This document shows, piece by piece, positions 6,593 to 14,899 of a stretch of DNA of 50,798 nucleotides. A program made the translations under genes and the position numbers. The number at the start of each line of letters is the position of its first letter. Within the stretch, counting starts at the first letter, position 1. Origin of the DNA: Bacteroidota bacterium. Lineage in GTDB: Bacteria > Bacteroidota > Bacteroidia > Chitinophagales > Saprospiraceae. The DNA lies in NCBI GenBank assembly GCA_018222965.1, contig JAAEZH010000039.1:1-50798 (forward strand), read 5' to 3'. Below the pieces are notes generated by a model that was not told where the DNA came from, made no database searches, and was given only the letters and a program-made list of their open reading frames with translations.

Positions 6593-7741
6593 ATGAAAAA
6601 CCCATTTTTATTTCTGCTTCCGATCGCCCTGCTGATCGCTTCCTGTTCTGCCAGCGTAAACAGCGAAGAGGGACCGGAAGATCTGGAAGGAAAAAGAACC
6701 CTTTTGGAAACAAAGCAGAGCGAATTGCGCGAATTGCAAACGGAGATCGCCGATCTTCAAAAAGAAATCGAATCACTCGATCCTTCTGCCAAAGAGCGCA
6801 CCCTGATCACTACTGATACCGTCGAACCGATGGAGTTTAAACACTTTGTAGAAATCCAGGGTAGTATTCAGACCGATGACATCGTATATGTCAGTAGTGA
6901 AACCGGTGGCCGGATACTCGAACTCAATGTTTCAGAAGGGCAAAATATCAATAAAGGACAGTTGATCGCCCGGCTCGACCTGGAGCAGGTAAATAAACAA
7001 ATTGCCGAGTTGGAAACTTCTCTCGAACTGGCCCAGGAAGTATATGAGCGTCAAAAGAGGCTCTGGGAACAAAACATTGGTTCTGAAATCCAGTATCTGG
7101 AAGCAGAAAACAATGTGAAGCGCCTGGAGAAAAGCCTCGAAACGCTGGAGTATCAATACACCAAATCTAAGCTGTATGCTCCTATAAGCGGAGTCGTGGA
7201 TGTGGTGATGCTTAAAGCCGGTGAAATGGCCGGCCCTGGCAGCCCGATCGTACAAATCCTCAATACCCGAAATGTAATGGTTGTGGCAGATGTTCCCGAG
7301 AATTACATCCAATCCATCAAAAAGGGCGAGCAGGTAACCGTAAAACTCCCGGCTCTTCAGGAAGAACGCATGGCCAGAGTTACTGAAATTGGTCGGACCA
7401 TCAATGCCGCCAACCGGACTTTCCATGTGGAGATTGATCTAGACAATCGCTCGGGAGTACTCAAGCCGAATTTACTGGCTACTGTACTGGTAAATGATTA
7501 TACCGTTGAAAATGCAATTGCGGTACCGATCGAACTGGTTCAGCAGGAAGTAGGTGGCAAAAGCTTTGTATATGTTGTTGGCGGTGAAGGCAAAGAGCTG
7601 TATGCCAAAAAAGTATACGTAGAACCTGGTCGCAGTTATCAGGGAGATATCATTATTAAATCAGGATTAGAAGGTGGCGAAGTGATTGTTATTGAAGGCG
7701 CACGCGGCCTGACTTCCAACGAACTTATCACTACCCGCTAA
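6593..7741 (+). CDS. RND efflux periplasmic adaptor (membrane fusion) lipoprotein
   Basis: 382 residues. The signal ends in LIASC with Cys18 as the lipidated residue. A heptad-rich coiled coil at about residues 35-63 (TKQSELRELQTEIADLQKEI) lies before the usual domains, an extra feature for this family. Then come the lipoyl/barrel-sandwich half (VYVSSETGGRILELNVSEGQ), a coiled-coil hairpin, the second lipoyl half (APISGVVDVVMLKAGEMAG), the beta-barrel, and a membrane-proximal domain to the end. It bridges the RND pump and the TolC-like duct, whose genes flank it; the RND gene begins 13 bp downstream. Confidence 0.93.
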   Translation: MKNPFLFLLPIALLIASCSASVNSEEGPEDLEGKRTLLETKQSELRELQTEIADLQKEIESLDPSAKERTLITTDTVEPMEFKHFVEIQGSIQTDDIVYVSSETGGRILELNVSEGQNINKGQLIARLDLEQVNKQIAELETSLELAQEVYERQKRLWEQNIGSEIQYLEAENNVKRLEKSLETLEYQYTKSKLYAPISGVVDVVMLKAGEMAGPGSPIVQILNTRNVMVVADVPENYIQSIKKGEQVTVKLPALQEERMARVTEIGRTINAANRTFHVEIDLDNRSGVLKPNLLATVLVNDYTVENAIAVPIELVQQEVGGKSFVYVVGGEGKELYAKKVYVEPGRSYQGDIIIKSGLEGGEVIVIEGARGLTSNELITTR

Positions 7742-7754
7742 AATAAAGTCCAAC

Positions 7755-10700
7755 ATGGCAAAGAAGATAACGCAAAAGATAAAAGACGGGCTGCGGGAGT
7801 TTGGACTAACCTCACTGGCGGTAGATAATGCTACCAGTGTGTTTATCCTGACCTTTATGCTGCTGTTGTTTGGTCTGCAGTCCTACAACACCATGCCCAA
7901 GGAATCCTTTCCGGAAATTCCGTGGCCTCAGGTCTATGTAAATACAGTTTATTTCGGCAACTCGGCTGCCGATATCGAAAACCTGGTCACCCGCCCTATT
8001 GAGCAGGAGCTGGCCAGTATTTCAGAACTAAAAACGGTTACGTCTTCCTCTCAGCAGGATTACTCGCTCATCGTAGCTGAGTTTGATGCTGATGTGGATA
8101 TTGACGACGCAACCCGAAAAGTAAAGGATGCCGTAGATCGGGCCAAACCCGAACTGCCCAATGACCTAACCTCCGAACCGGAAGTCCTGGATATTAACTT
8201 ATCCGAGATTCCGATTCTTACCGTAAATGTCTCTGGAAAATATTCAAACGATCAACTTCGGGAATATGCGGAGTATCTGCAGGACGAACTGGAAGATATA
8301 AAGGAAATTTCCAGCGTGGATTTGAAAGGCTCGCTCGATAGAGAAGTTTCTATTGAAGTGGATCTGGTGAAGATGCAGTCTCTGCAGGTAAGCTTTGGAG
8401 ATATCGATAATGCAATCGCCTCCGAAAACGTAACCATGTCGGGCGGGGAGTTGCTGAACAACGATTTCCGACGCACCATTCGGATCATCGGAGAGTTTAA
8501 AAACGTACAACAGATCCGCGATCTGATTGTAAAGAGTGAAAATCAAGATGCCATTTACCTCAAGGATATTGCCGAGGTGAATATGGGCTTTGAAGACCGT
8601 ACCAGTATTGCCCGCGCCAGCGGTTTGCCGGTGATCTCTCTCGATGTAATCAAACGAAGCGGAGAAAACCTGCTGGATGCTTCCGATAAGATCAAGGTAG
8701 TACTCGAAGAAGCTCAGGAATCCGTTCTTCCGGATGATCTGGATATTACCATTTTCAATGATCAGTCGGTGCAGACGCGCCTGATGGTTTCCAACCTGGA
8801 GAACAGTATCATCTCAGGGGTAATCCTTGTGGTGTTGGTACTCCTGTTTTTCCTCGGTTTGCGGAACAGCATGTTTGTGGGTGTTGCCATCCCGCTTTCG
8901 ATGTTGATGGGTATCCTAATCATTAACCTGATGGGGTATACGCTCAACATGGTGGTGCTTTTCTCTCTCATTCTTGCCCTTGGTATGCTGGTAGATAACG
9001 CCATCGTAGTGGTGGAAAACGTTTACCGGTATATGCAAAACGGGTATTCGGCCAAAGACGCAGCGCGTTATGGCGCCAGTGAGGTAGCACTCCCTATTAT
9101 TGCATCCACGGCAACTACCCTGGCAGCCTTTGTGCCATTGGCATTCTGGCCGGGATTGATGGGAAGCTTTATGAAGTTCCTGCCGATTACCCTGATTATC
9201 GTATTGTCGTCGTCGCTGTTTGTGGCTCTGGTGATCAACCCGGTGCTCACAGCCACTTTTATGAAAGTGGATGAGCGGGCAGATGATGAGCAAATTCGAA
9301 AACGCAAACGCCGCAATATCCTGATCGCAACTGTTGGTATGCTGGTTGCCTCCGGGCTTGCTCATGTCATAGAGGTCCAGTGGATGCGAAATGCCTTGTG
9401 GATAACTGCCGGTATTACCTTGCTAAACTTTTTCGCATTGCGCCCGGCATCCTTCTGGTTTCAGCAGAATGCCCTGCCCGCCCTGGAGCGTGCCTATCAC
9501 TCCTTTATTCGTAGTGCGTTGCATAAGGGGAGGCCTTACCTTGTTTTTGGAGGAACTTTCCTGTTGCTGATCGTTTCTTTTATGCTGCTTGCCGTGAATA
9601 TGCCTAAGATCGAATTCTTCCCGGCTGCTGATCCATTGTATGTGAATGCTTTTGTGGAGATGCCCGTTGGTACAGACATTGAGGCAACGAATGAGGTAAT
9701 GGAAGAAATTGAAGAAGATGTAACAAGGATTATTGAGCCTTACGGCGAAATTGTCGAAGCAGTTCTTTCTCAGGTTGGTGAGAATACCTCTGACCCAAAT
9801 AGCGGACCGGACTTTGGGGCTTCCCCACATAAGGGACGTCTTACGGTTAGCTTTGTACCTACAGAAGATCGCGGCGAATTGTCTTCGCTGGAAGTAATGG
9901 AAAAACTTCAGGCAGGCCTGAAGGGATACCCGGGAGTAAAGATTGTTATTGCTCAAAATCAGAACGGTCCGCCAACCGGATTGCCCATTAATATCGAAGT
10001 GAGCGGAGAGGACATCAATACCCTCGCCAACCTTTCTCAGGACATGCTGGCTTATCTGGAAAACCAGAATATTGCCGGCGTGGAAGAGTTGAAAAAAGAC
10101 GTAAACATCGGTAAACCGGAGTTGATCGTAGAAATAGACCGGGAATCGGCACGTCGTTATGGTATTTCAACTTATTTGATTGCAGATGCTATCCGTACTT
10201 CTGTTTTCGGTAAAGAAGTGTCTAAGTTTAAGGAGGGAGACGATGAGTATCCGATCCAGTTGCGTTTGAATCAGTCTTCTCGTTACGACATAGACGATGT
10301 ACTCAATCAGCGTATTACTTTCCGGTCTCCGGCTACCGGACAGATCAGTCAGGTACCGATTGCTGCTGTGGCAGATGTGAGCTACTCCTCTTCCTACACT
10401 TCCATCAATCGGAAGGATCAGGAGCGGATGATTACGATTTACTCCAACGTATTGGAAGGTTATGTGGCAAATGATGTGGTAAATCACGTGAAGGCCTCTC
10501 TGGCAAATTTTGAAATGCCGGATGGCTATTCCTATGAGTTTACCGGAGAGCAGCAGGAGCAGGCAGAAAATATGGAGTTTTTGAGCACTGCCTTTTTGGT
10601 TGCCATTTTCGCCATCTTCCTGATCATTGTGGCTCAGTTTAACTCCATGATCTCTCCAATCATTATCATTCTTTCGGTCTTGTTTAGTACGATTGGTGTA

Positions 10701-11192
10701 TTGTTGGGGTATGTCTTTAGTGGCATGAACATCGTGTTGATCATGACCGGTGTGGGGATCATTTCGCTGGCAGGTATTGTGGTAAATAATGCCATTGTAT
10801 TGATTGACTACATCAACCTGCTGGTCAAGCGTCGGCGGGAAGAACTGGGGTTGGAAAGCATGTACGACATGTCGAAAGAAGATATACGAGCCGCTATCGT
10901 TTTAGGAGGTGCCACTCGTTTACGTCCGGTATTGCTTACGGCGATTACCACCGTTTTGGGGCTTGTGCCATTGGCAATCGGATTCAACTTCAACTTCTTT
11001 ACTTTAATTTCAGATCTCGATCCAAATTATTATGTTGGGGGAGATAACGCTGCTTTCTGGGGTACCATGGCCTGGACTGTAATCTACGGTCTTGTCTTTG
11101 CTACCTTCCTGACGCTGGTCGTTGTACCTGCCATGTACTGGTTGGCGTATCTGGGCAAAGGAGCCTGGAAGCGTTTTGTCAAAAACCTTTAG
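7755..11192 (+). CDS. RND-family efflux transporter permease
   Basis: 1145 residues, about 100 longer than AcrB. The usual plan is present: TM1 near residues 25-45, a first periplasmic domain, TM2-6 with GMLVDNAIVVVENVYRYMQN in TM4 (about residues 411-430), a second periplasmic domain, and TM8-12 with VVNNAIVLIDYINLL. TM4 has a single Asp (LVDNA) where AcrB has two. The extra length comes partly from two added hydrophobic segments between the halves (about residues 520-570, with the basic stretch RKRKRR before them) and a hydrophilic loop before the last helix. It should drive proton-coupled export with the two proteins encoded upstream. Substrates cannot be read from sequence. Confidence 0.93.
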   Translation: MAKKITQKIKDGLREFGLTSLAVDNATSVFILTFMLLLFGLQSYNTMPKESFPEIPWPQVYVNTVYFGNSAADIENLVTRPIEQELASISELKTVTSSSQQDYSLIVAEFDADVDIDDATRKVKDAVDRAKPELPNDLTSEPEVLDINLSEIPILTVNVSGKYSNDQLREYAEYLQDELEDIKEISSVDLKGSLDREVSIEVDLVKMQSLQVSFGDIDNAIASENVTMSGGELLNNDFRRTIRIIGEFKNVQQIRDLIVKSENQDAIYLKDIAEVNMGFEDRTSIARASGLPVISLDVIKRSGENLLDASDKIKVVLEEAQESVLPDDLDITIFNDQSVQTRLMVSNLENSIISGVILVVLVLLFFLGLRNSMFVGVAIPLSMLMGILIINLMGYTLNMVVLFSLILALGMLVDNAIVVVENVYRYMQNGYSAKDAARYGASEVALPIIASTATTLAAFVPLAFWPGLMGSFMKFLPITLIIVLSSSLFVALVINPVLTATFMKVDERADDEQIRKRKRRNILIATVGMLVASGLAHVIEVQWMRNALWITAGITLLNFFALRPASFWFQQNALPALERAYHSFIRSALHKGRPYLVFGGTFLLLIVSFMLLAVNMPKIEFFPAADPLYVNAFVEMPVGTDIEATNEVMEEIEEDVTRIIEPYGEIVEAVLSQVGENTSDPNSGPDFGASPHKGRLTVSFVPTEDRGELSSLEVMEKLQAGLKGYPGVKIVIAQNQNGPPTGLPINIEVSGEDINTLANLSQDMLAYLENQNIAGVEELKKDVNIGKPELIVEIDRESARRYGISTYLIADAIRTSVFGKEVSKFKEGDDEYPIQLRLNQSSRYDIDDVLNQRITFRSPATGQISQVPIAAVADVSYSSSYTSINRKDQERMITIYSNVLEGYVANDVVNHVKASLANFEMPDGYSYEFTGEQQEQAENMEFLSTAFLVAIFAIFLIIVAQFNSMISPIIIILSVLFSTIGVLLGYVFSGMNIVLIMTGVGIISLAGIVVNNAIVLIDYINLLVKRRREELGLESMYDMSKEDIRAAIVLGGATRLRPVLLTAITTVLGLVPLAIGFNFNFFTLISDLDPNYYVGGDNAAFWGTMAWTVIYGLVFATFLTLVVVPAMYWLAYLGKGAWKRFVKNL

Positions 11193-11203
11193 AAATTTTT
11201 AGG

Positions 11204-11860
11204 ATGCGTAAAGTAACCACTGAAGAACTGCAAAAACTCAGACAGGAATATCAGGCAGAAACACTGGATAAGGCCGATGTGCCTTCCGATCCCTTTGTTC
11301 TATTCGATCATTGGATCTCGGAAGCCCTCAATGCCGAATTGCCGGAGCCGAACGCAATGACGCTGTCTACCTGTGGTTCTGATGGATGGCCGGCAGGCCG
11401 GGTGGTTTTACTTAAGGGAGTGGATAAAAAAGGCTTCTGTTTTTACACCAATTATCAAAGTGATAAAGGGCAGGAAATAGAAGAAAACGCCAAAGTTTCC
11501 CTAAATTTTGTTTGGCTGGAATTACAGCGACAAGTACGCATTCAGGGAGTGGTGGAGAAGCTTTCGGAAGCTGTTTCCACCGAATATTTTCAGTCCAGGC
11601 CCCGTGGCAGTCAGCTGGGGGCCTGGGCTTCTCCTCAAAGCCGGTCGATCGAAGATCGGTCTGCATTAGAGGAGAAACTCACCGAAGTAACCCAACGATT
11701 CAAGGATGTCGATCCGATTCCTCGTCCGCCTCACTGGGGAGGGTATGTGGTCATTCCTCATGCCATTGAGTTTTGGCAGGGGCGTCAAAGCCGCTTGCAT
11801 GATCGCATTCGTTTCAGCCGTAAAAGCAATAATTGGGAAGTGGGTCGTCTGGCCCCATAA
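11204..11860 (+). CDS. pdxH: Pyridoxamine 5'-phosphate oxidase
   Basis: 218 residues, full length for PdxH. It is an FMN enzyme that oxidises pyridoxamine- or pyridoxine-5'-phosphate to pyridoxal phosphate in B6 salvage. Diagnostic stretches are SDPFVLFDHWISEA, MTLSTCGSDGWPAGRVVLLK, FCFYTNYQSDKGQEI, SRPRGSQLGAWASPQS, and the C-terminal EFWQGRQSRLHDRIRFSR to RLAP. It begins 11 bp after the RND permease stop on the same strand with no promoter visible between, so it is probably co-transcribed with the pump; a functional link is not obvious. Confidence 0.95.
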   Translation: MRKVTTEELQKLRQEYQAETLDKADVPSDPFVLFDHWISEALNAELPEPNAMTLSTCGSDGWPAGRVVLLKGVDKKGFCFYTNYQSDKGQEIEENAKVSLNFVWLELQRQVRIQGVVEKLSEAVSTEYFQSRPRGSQLGAWASPQSRSIEDRSALEEKLTEVTQRFKDVDPIPRPPHWGGYVVIPHAIEFWQGRQSRLHDRIRFSRKSNNWEVGRLAP

Positions 11861-11916
11861 AACATCGCTTTCACGCTTAATTCTTCAAAAACCTTTTTCC
11901 TTTTCCCGATTTGTTT

Positions 11917-11924
11917 TACATTTG
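11917..11924 (+). promoter_or_regulatory. -7 promoter element before the HPt-like gene
   Basis: TACATTTG fits TAnnTTTG exactly. The -33 element is weak (TTTT at 11894-11897, 19 bp upstream). A transcript from here would carry a leader of about 375 nt before the TTG start at 12308. Confidence 0.4.
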
Positions 11925-11929
11925 TTTCG

Positions 11930-12307
11930 GAAGTAAAGTCCTCAAACCCCCTTTTTGAGGAAGAAACCAAGGAAGTTGGAAATTTTTTCCATTTAATTTA
12001 TTGAGATTGACTGAGTAATCAGTTGGTCCTCCCCGTCAATGACCTTCTTATGTTATAGCCTGACTGCAGGCTGTAATTTATGATGATTTGTACATCCCCC
12101 CGCCTTTGCGTCTGGCAAGGGAGGTTGGAACTATATTATATTGCATTGGATTGAAAATGCGATAATAAAAGACAATTTTCCCCCTTTTTTACCAGGCTGT
12201 CAACTACCCCCCGGCAGCCTGGATTTTATTAGCCGGTGGAAAATGTATGGAAATTATAGCACGTCATGTGGAAGTGCGTGCTTGTATAGGAATGAAAAAA
12301 TAAAGTC
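11930..12307 (+). other. Candidate structured leader
   Basis: No gene is visible here. Three hairpins lie in order: CCTCAAA/TTTGAGG (11940-11960), AGCCTG/CAGGCT (12057-12072), and CCAGGCTG/CAGCCTGG (12192-12222), the last followed by ATTTTATT. The CAGGCT and AGCCTG arms of the second and third hairpins can also pair with each other, so mutually exclusive folds are possible, as in attenuators and riboswitches. I recognise no known riboswitch class. Confidence 0.35.
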
Positions 12308-12658
12308 TTGTTCGATTACTCTTACCTGGATCGAATATCCTCCGAATCAACAGATTTGCATTTGGAGGTGTTGGAGGTTTTTCTGGTTGCCGGAAAAAAG
12401 CTGGAGCTTGCTTTGCAAGAACCGGTAGCAGCCGAAAATAAAAAACAGCTGTTTACAACTTTCTCAAAGTTGTATTCAAATCTGCGCATCCTTGGGATGG
12501 AAAAATTATTGGTAGATGCAGAATTGCTGGAAACATCCTTAAGGAGTGAAGCTTCTGACAATAAACGGGAGGAGCAAAGGCAGGCTTTCGCCGAAAGGCT
12601 AAAAATAGCCCTGAGTCAGGCGGAAGATGAAATCCAACGTTTAAACAGGAAAGGATAA
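12308..12658 (+). CDS. HPt-like four-helix protein without phospho-histidine
   Basis: 116 residues, all helical. The pattern of HLEVLEVFLVAGKKLELAL, then FTTFSKLYSNLRILGMEKL, then LLVDAELLETSLR follows the histidine phosphotransfer (HPt) fold of the type 'LxxLFLxxxPxLLxxL ... AHxLKGSAxNLGAxxL'. At the place of the phospho-acceptor His (AHxLKGS) this protein has FSKLYSN, so it cannot relay phosphate and may instead bind a response regulator or kinase. The only possible start is TTG at 12308, because a stop (12293-12295) lies just upstream and the next Met is residue 64. No kinase or regulator is nearby. The fold assignment is by pattern and is uncertain. Confidence 0.55.
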   Translation: MFDYSYLDRISSESTDLHLEVLEVFLVAGKKLELALQEPVAAENKKQLFTTFSKLYSNLRILGMEKLLVDAELLETSLRSEASDNKREEQRQAFAERLKIALSQAEDEIQRLNRKG

Positions 12659-12704
12659 AGAAAAGGCGGGCAACAGCATTTGCTGCCACCCGGTTTCTTT
12701 TTCT
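12659..12704. terminator. Bidirectional terminator
   Basis: Between convergent genes: GGG-CAA-CAGCA / TGCTG-CCA-CCC, flanked by an A-rich run (AAAGAAAA) on the left and TTTCTTTTTCTT on the right, so it can act on both strands. Confidence 0.5.
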
Positions 12705-13117
12705 TAACAGAAGCGCTCGAAAGCCATTTTCAGGTTTTCGGCAATGGCAGCTGCAGAACGACCTTCAATATGGTGGCGTTCCAGAAAGTGAGCCAGTTTG
12801 CCATCCTTGAAAAGGCCAATAGCTGGAGAAGATGGAGGATATGGGAGTAAGTACTCGCGCACGCGTCCTGTCGCTTCCCGATCTACTCCGGCAAACACGG
12901 TATACAATTTGGTCGGTTTCTTTTCGTAGTCTAGGGCCATTTTTGCTCCGGGACGGGCATTGGCTGCGGCACAACCACAAACAGAATTTACGACTACCAG
13001 TGCTGTTCCTTCCTGATTCTCGAGGGCCTTGTCTACTTCTTCGATAGTGGTAAGTGACTCAAAGCCATGATCGGTCAGATCTTTGGCCATCGGAGTTGTT
13101 AATTCTACTGGATACAT
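12704..13117 (-). CDS. Bacilliredoxin, BrxA/BrxB (YphP/YqiW) family
   Basis: 137 residues, the normal length. The thioredoxin-fold protein opens with MYPVELTTPMAKDLTDHGFE and carries NSVCGCAAANARPG, the family CGC active site (Cys47 and Cys49). In Firmicutes these proteins remove bacillithiol from S-bacillithiolated proteins; many Bacteroidota also have the family, so a role in reversing mixed disulfides is likely. A good -7 element (TATCTTTG on the minus strand, 13153-13160) lies 36 bp upstream. It is convergent with the HPt-like gene. Confidence 0.93.
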   Translation of the reverse strand: MYPVELTTPMAKDLTDHGFESLTTIEEVDKALENQEGTALVVVNSVCGCAAANARPGAKMALDYEKKPTKLYTVFAGVDREATGRVREYLLPYPPSSPAIGLFKDGKLAHFLERHHIEGRSAAAIAENLKMAFERFC

Positions 13118-13152
13118 ATCAAATTAGGTATTTCGTTTTCAATAATCGTTTG

Positions 13153-13160
13153 CAAAGATA
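13153..13160 (-). promoter_or_regulatory. -7 promoter element of the bacilliredoxin gene
   Basis: On the minus strand the bases read TATCTTTG, an exact TAnnTTTG match, giving a leader of about 30 nt. No clear -33 TTTG was seen at 19 bp. The remainder of the 13118-13489 gap holds no gene that I can see. Confidence 0.5.
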
Positions 13161-13456
13161 AGGCTTGTGTAATAACGCAGACATCCATCTGCCTGTTCCC
13201 TACCGTATACAATAGTAGAAGGAGGATAAAGGTTTTCCTGTTGCTCCTTCTAAATCACTGAATTATACAATTGTTTAGCTCAAATAGTTCATGAGAACAT
13301 AGATAAAAGCAGTCTGCGACAGATTTGAAGGAAAAAATATCGTTTTGTATGCCAAATCAAAGTCGGAATTCTTTTGTTAAAGTCTTTTGACCAGAATTTT
13401 GAAGTTGGCTGCCAGACAGGACCGGCTTTCAAAGTCTTGATATTCAAACAAGCTTT

Positions 13457-13464
13457 TATCTTTA
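13457..13464 (+). promoter_or_regulatory. Possible -7 element before the cytochrome cluster
   Basis: TATCTTTA, one base from TAnnTTTG, 26 bp before the ATG at 13490. TTG lies at 13437-13439, 17 bp upstream, slightly short of the usual spacing. Confidence 0.35.
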
Positions 13465-13489
13465 GAGCTTCAAAAATTAATCCATTTCC

Positions 13490-13873
13490 ATGAAACGCTC
13501 AATCCAGTCTTTTTTACTACTCCTTCTTTTGGGAGGAATAATTATCATTCCAAATGCTTGTGTTTCCGATCAGGTAGAACCCAAAGAAAATGCCCTCGAT
13601 TGTGAAAGCCTGAATGTAAACTATACCGATGTCATGCAGCCCATCATAACAGAAACATGCTCTTATGCCGGTTGCCATGTGGTAGGTTCGGGAATTGGGG
13701 ATTTTTCCACATACGAAGGGATACTACCTAAACTCGAAAGCGGGCAGGTACAGCTACGGGTTTTTGAATCTGCTGATATGCCTCCGGCCTTTGTAGAAGA
13801 ACCGGAACGGCTAACGGATGAAGAACGAGATCTTTTTTCCTGCTGGCTCGAAAACGGCTTCCCCAAGAGCTGA
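13490..13873 (+). CDS. Cytochrome c-like lipoprotein with CX4CH motif
   Basis: 127 residues. The signal peptide ends at PNAC (Cys24), a lipoprotein-type site. The mature part has YTDVMQPIITETCSYAGCH, with Cys57, Cys62 and His63 forming CX4CH, one residue longer than is usual for covalent haem c. Bacteroidota have a recognisable group of such domains ('QPIL...CAxxGCH'). A distal Met (SADMPPA) could be the sixth ligand. It is the first gene of a same-strand cluster with a DUF5777 barrel, a diheme cytochrome and a small secreted protein. It probably carries electrons in the periplasm or at the outer membrane. Confidence 0.8.
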   Translation: MKRSIQSFLLLLLLGGIIIIPNACVSDQVEPKENALDCESLNVNYTDVMQPIITETCSYAGCHVVGSGIGDFSTYEGILPKLESGQVQLRVFESADMPPAFVEEPERLTDEERDLFSCWLENGFPKS

Positions 13874-13993
13874 TTGAAAGGAAGGTATTGCCTGATGATT
13901 AGCCGCTAAATGACCATAATCATCGCGCAAAATTTGCCTGCACGGTTTTGATGTATGATTTTTGACGAGTTTAACCACCATAAGAACTACGAC

Positions 13994-14878
13994 ATGAAAT
14001 ATTTTCTGGCTCCCCTGTTATTTATCCTGGCAGGCTTGCCGCTGTTTGGGCAGGAGGATGGAGCTTACCGTACTTTTAAAGATACCCGGGTGATCAATGC
14101 ACACTCGGCAGAGATGTTGCAAAAACGCAAACTGGATATTCGAATTTCCCACCGTTTTGGCGATATGTTTGGAGCCAGTGGCGGTTGGGCCACTTTTTAC
14201 GGATTAGAGACTGCTGCTGATATTCTTACGGGGGCCGATTATGGCGTAACCGATGATTTTACGGTGGGTTTGTACCGTACCAAAGGAGCGGGAGACCGCA
14301 AGCAGCTTGTAAATGGTATGCTGAAATACCGTTTAGTCCGGCAAAAAGCGGAAGGAGCGCCCATTTCATTGGCCGGAGTCTTTGTGTCTTCCCTGTCGAC
14401 CATGCCCAGGCAGGAAAATGCACAAGGCGTAGCCAGTTTTCCAAAGTTTATTCACCGGTTCGCATTTTCCGGACAGGTCATCATAGCCAGAAAATTCTCC
14501 AATGCTTTTTCCATGCAGATTATGCCTGGTTACACCCATCGGAATCTGGTTGCCGATGATGATGTAAACGGTATCTTTTCTGTCGGATTGGCCGGTCGCA
14601 TACAAATGACAAAAGTGCTTGGCCTTATTTTGGAAGGGCAGCTTCCGCTGAATGGGCCTCAATCGCCGTTCTCGGGCGAGGAGCGTCTTTCCGGACCTCC
14701 TTACCAGCCGGCAATTGGAGTCGGATTCGAAATCGATACCGGCGGGCACGTGTTTCAGATCAATCTAACCAATTCTTCGGGTATTGTTGCGACTGATTAT
14801 CTGGTAAATACCCGTTCAAACTGGCTGAACGGAGAATTTCGTTTAGGCTTTACCATTTCCCGGATTTTTAATTTGTAG
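13994..14878 (+). CDS. DUF5777-family outer-membrane beta-barrel protein
   Basis: 294 residues from the preferred ATG at 13994, which begins a signal peptide (MKYFLAPLLFILAGLPLFGQ). The mature chain has YRTFKDTRVINAHSAEMLQK, KRKLDIRISHRFGDMFGASGG and DYGVTDDFTVGLYRTKGAG, then alternating beta-strands to a terminal aromatic strand ending in FNL. This matches the DUF5777 barrels, which in Bacteroidota tend to lie beside c-type cytochrome and YceI genes. Function unproven; as a barrel between two cytochrome genes it could be a porin or the sheath of an electron conduit. The upstream ATG at 13955 would put a charged stretch before the signal and is not preferred. Confidence 0.85.
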   Translation: MKYFLAPLLFILAGLPLFGQEDGAYRTFKDTRVINAHSAEMLQKRKLDIRISHRFGDMFGASGGWATFYGLETAADILTGADYGVTDDFTVGLYRTKGAGDRKQLVNGMLKYRLVRQKAEGAPISLAGVFVSSLSTMPRQENAQGVASFPKFIHRFAFSGQVIIARKFSNAFSMQIMPGYTHRNLVADDDVNGIFSVGLAGRIQMTKVLGLILEGQLPLNGPQSPFSGEERLSGPPYQPAIGVGFEIDTGGHVFQINLTNSSGIVATDYLVNTRSNWLNGEFRLGFTISRIFNL

Positions 14879-14899
14879 GATCATTCGATAGCATCTGTA

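Noticed and set aside
12141-12428. Plus-strand open frame of 95 codons before the HPt-like gene
   Set aside because: Cys/Trp-rich with no domain; overlaps the HPt-like frame and the candidate leader.
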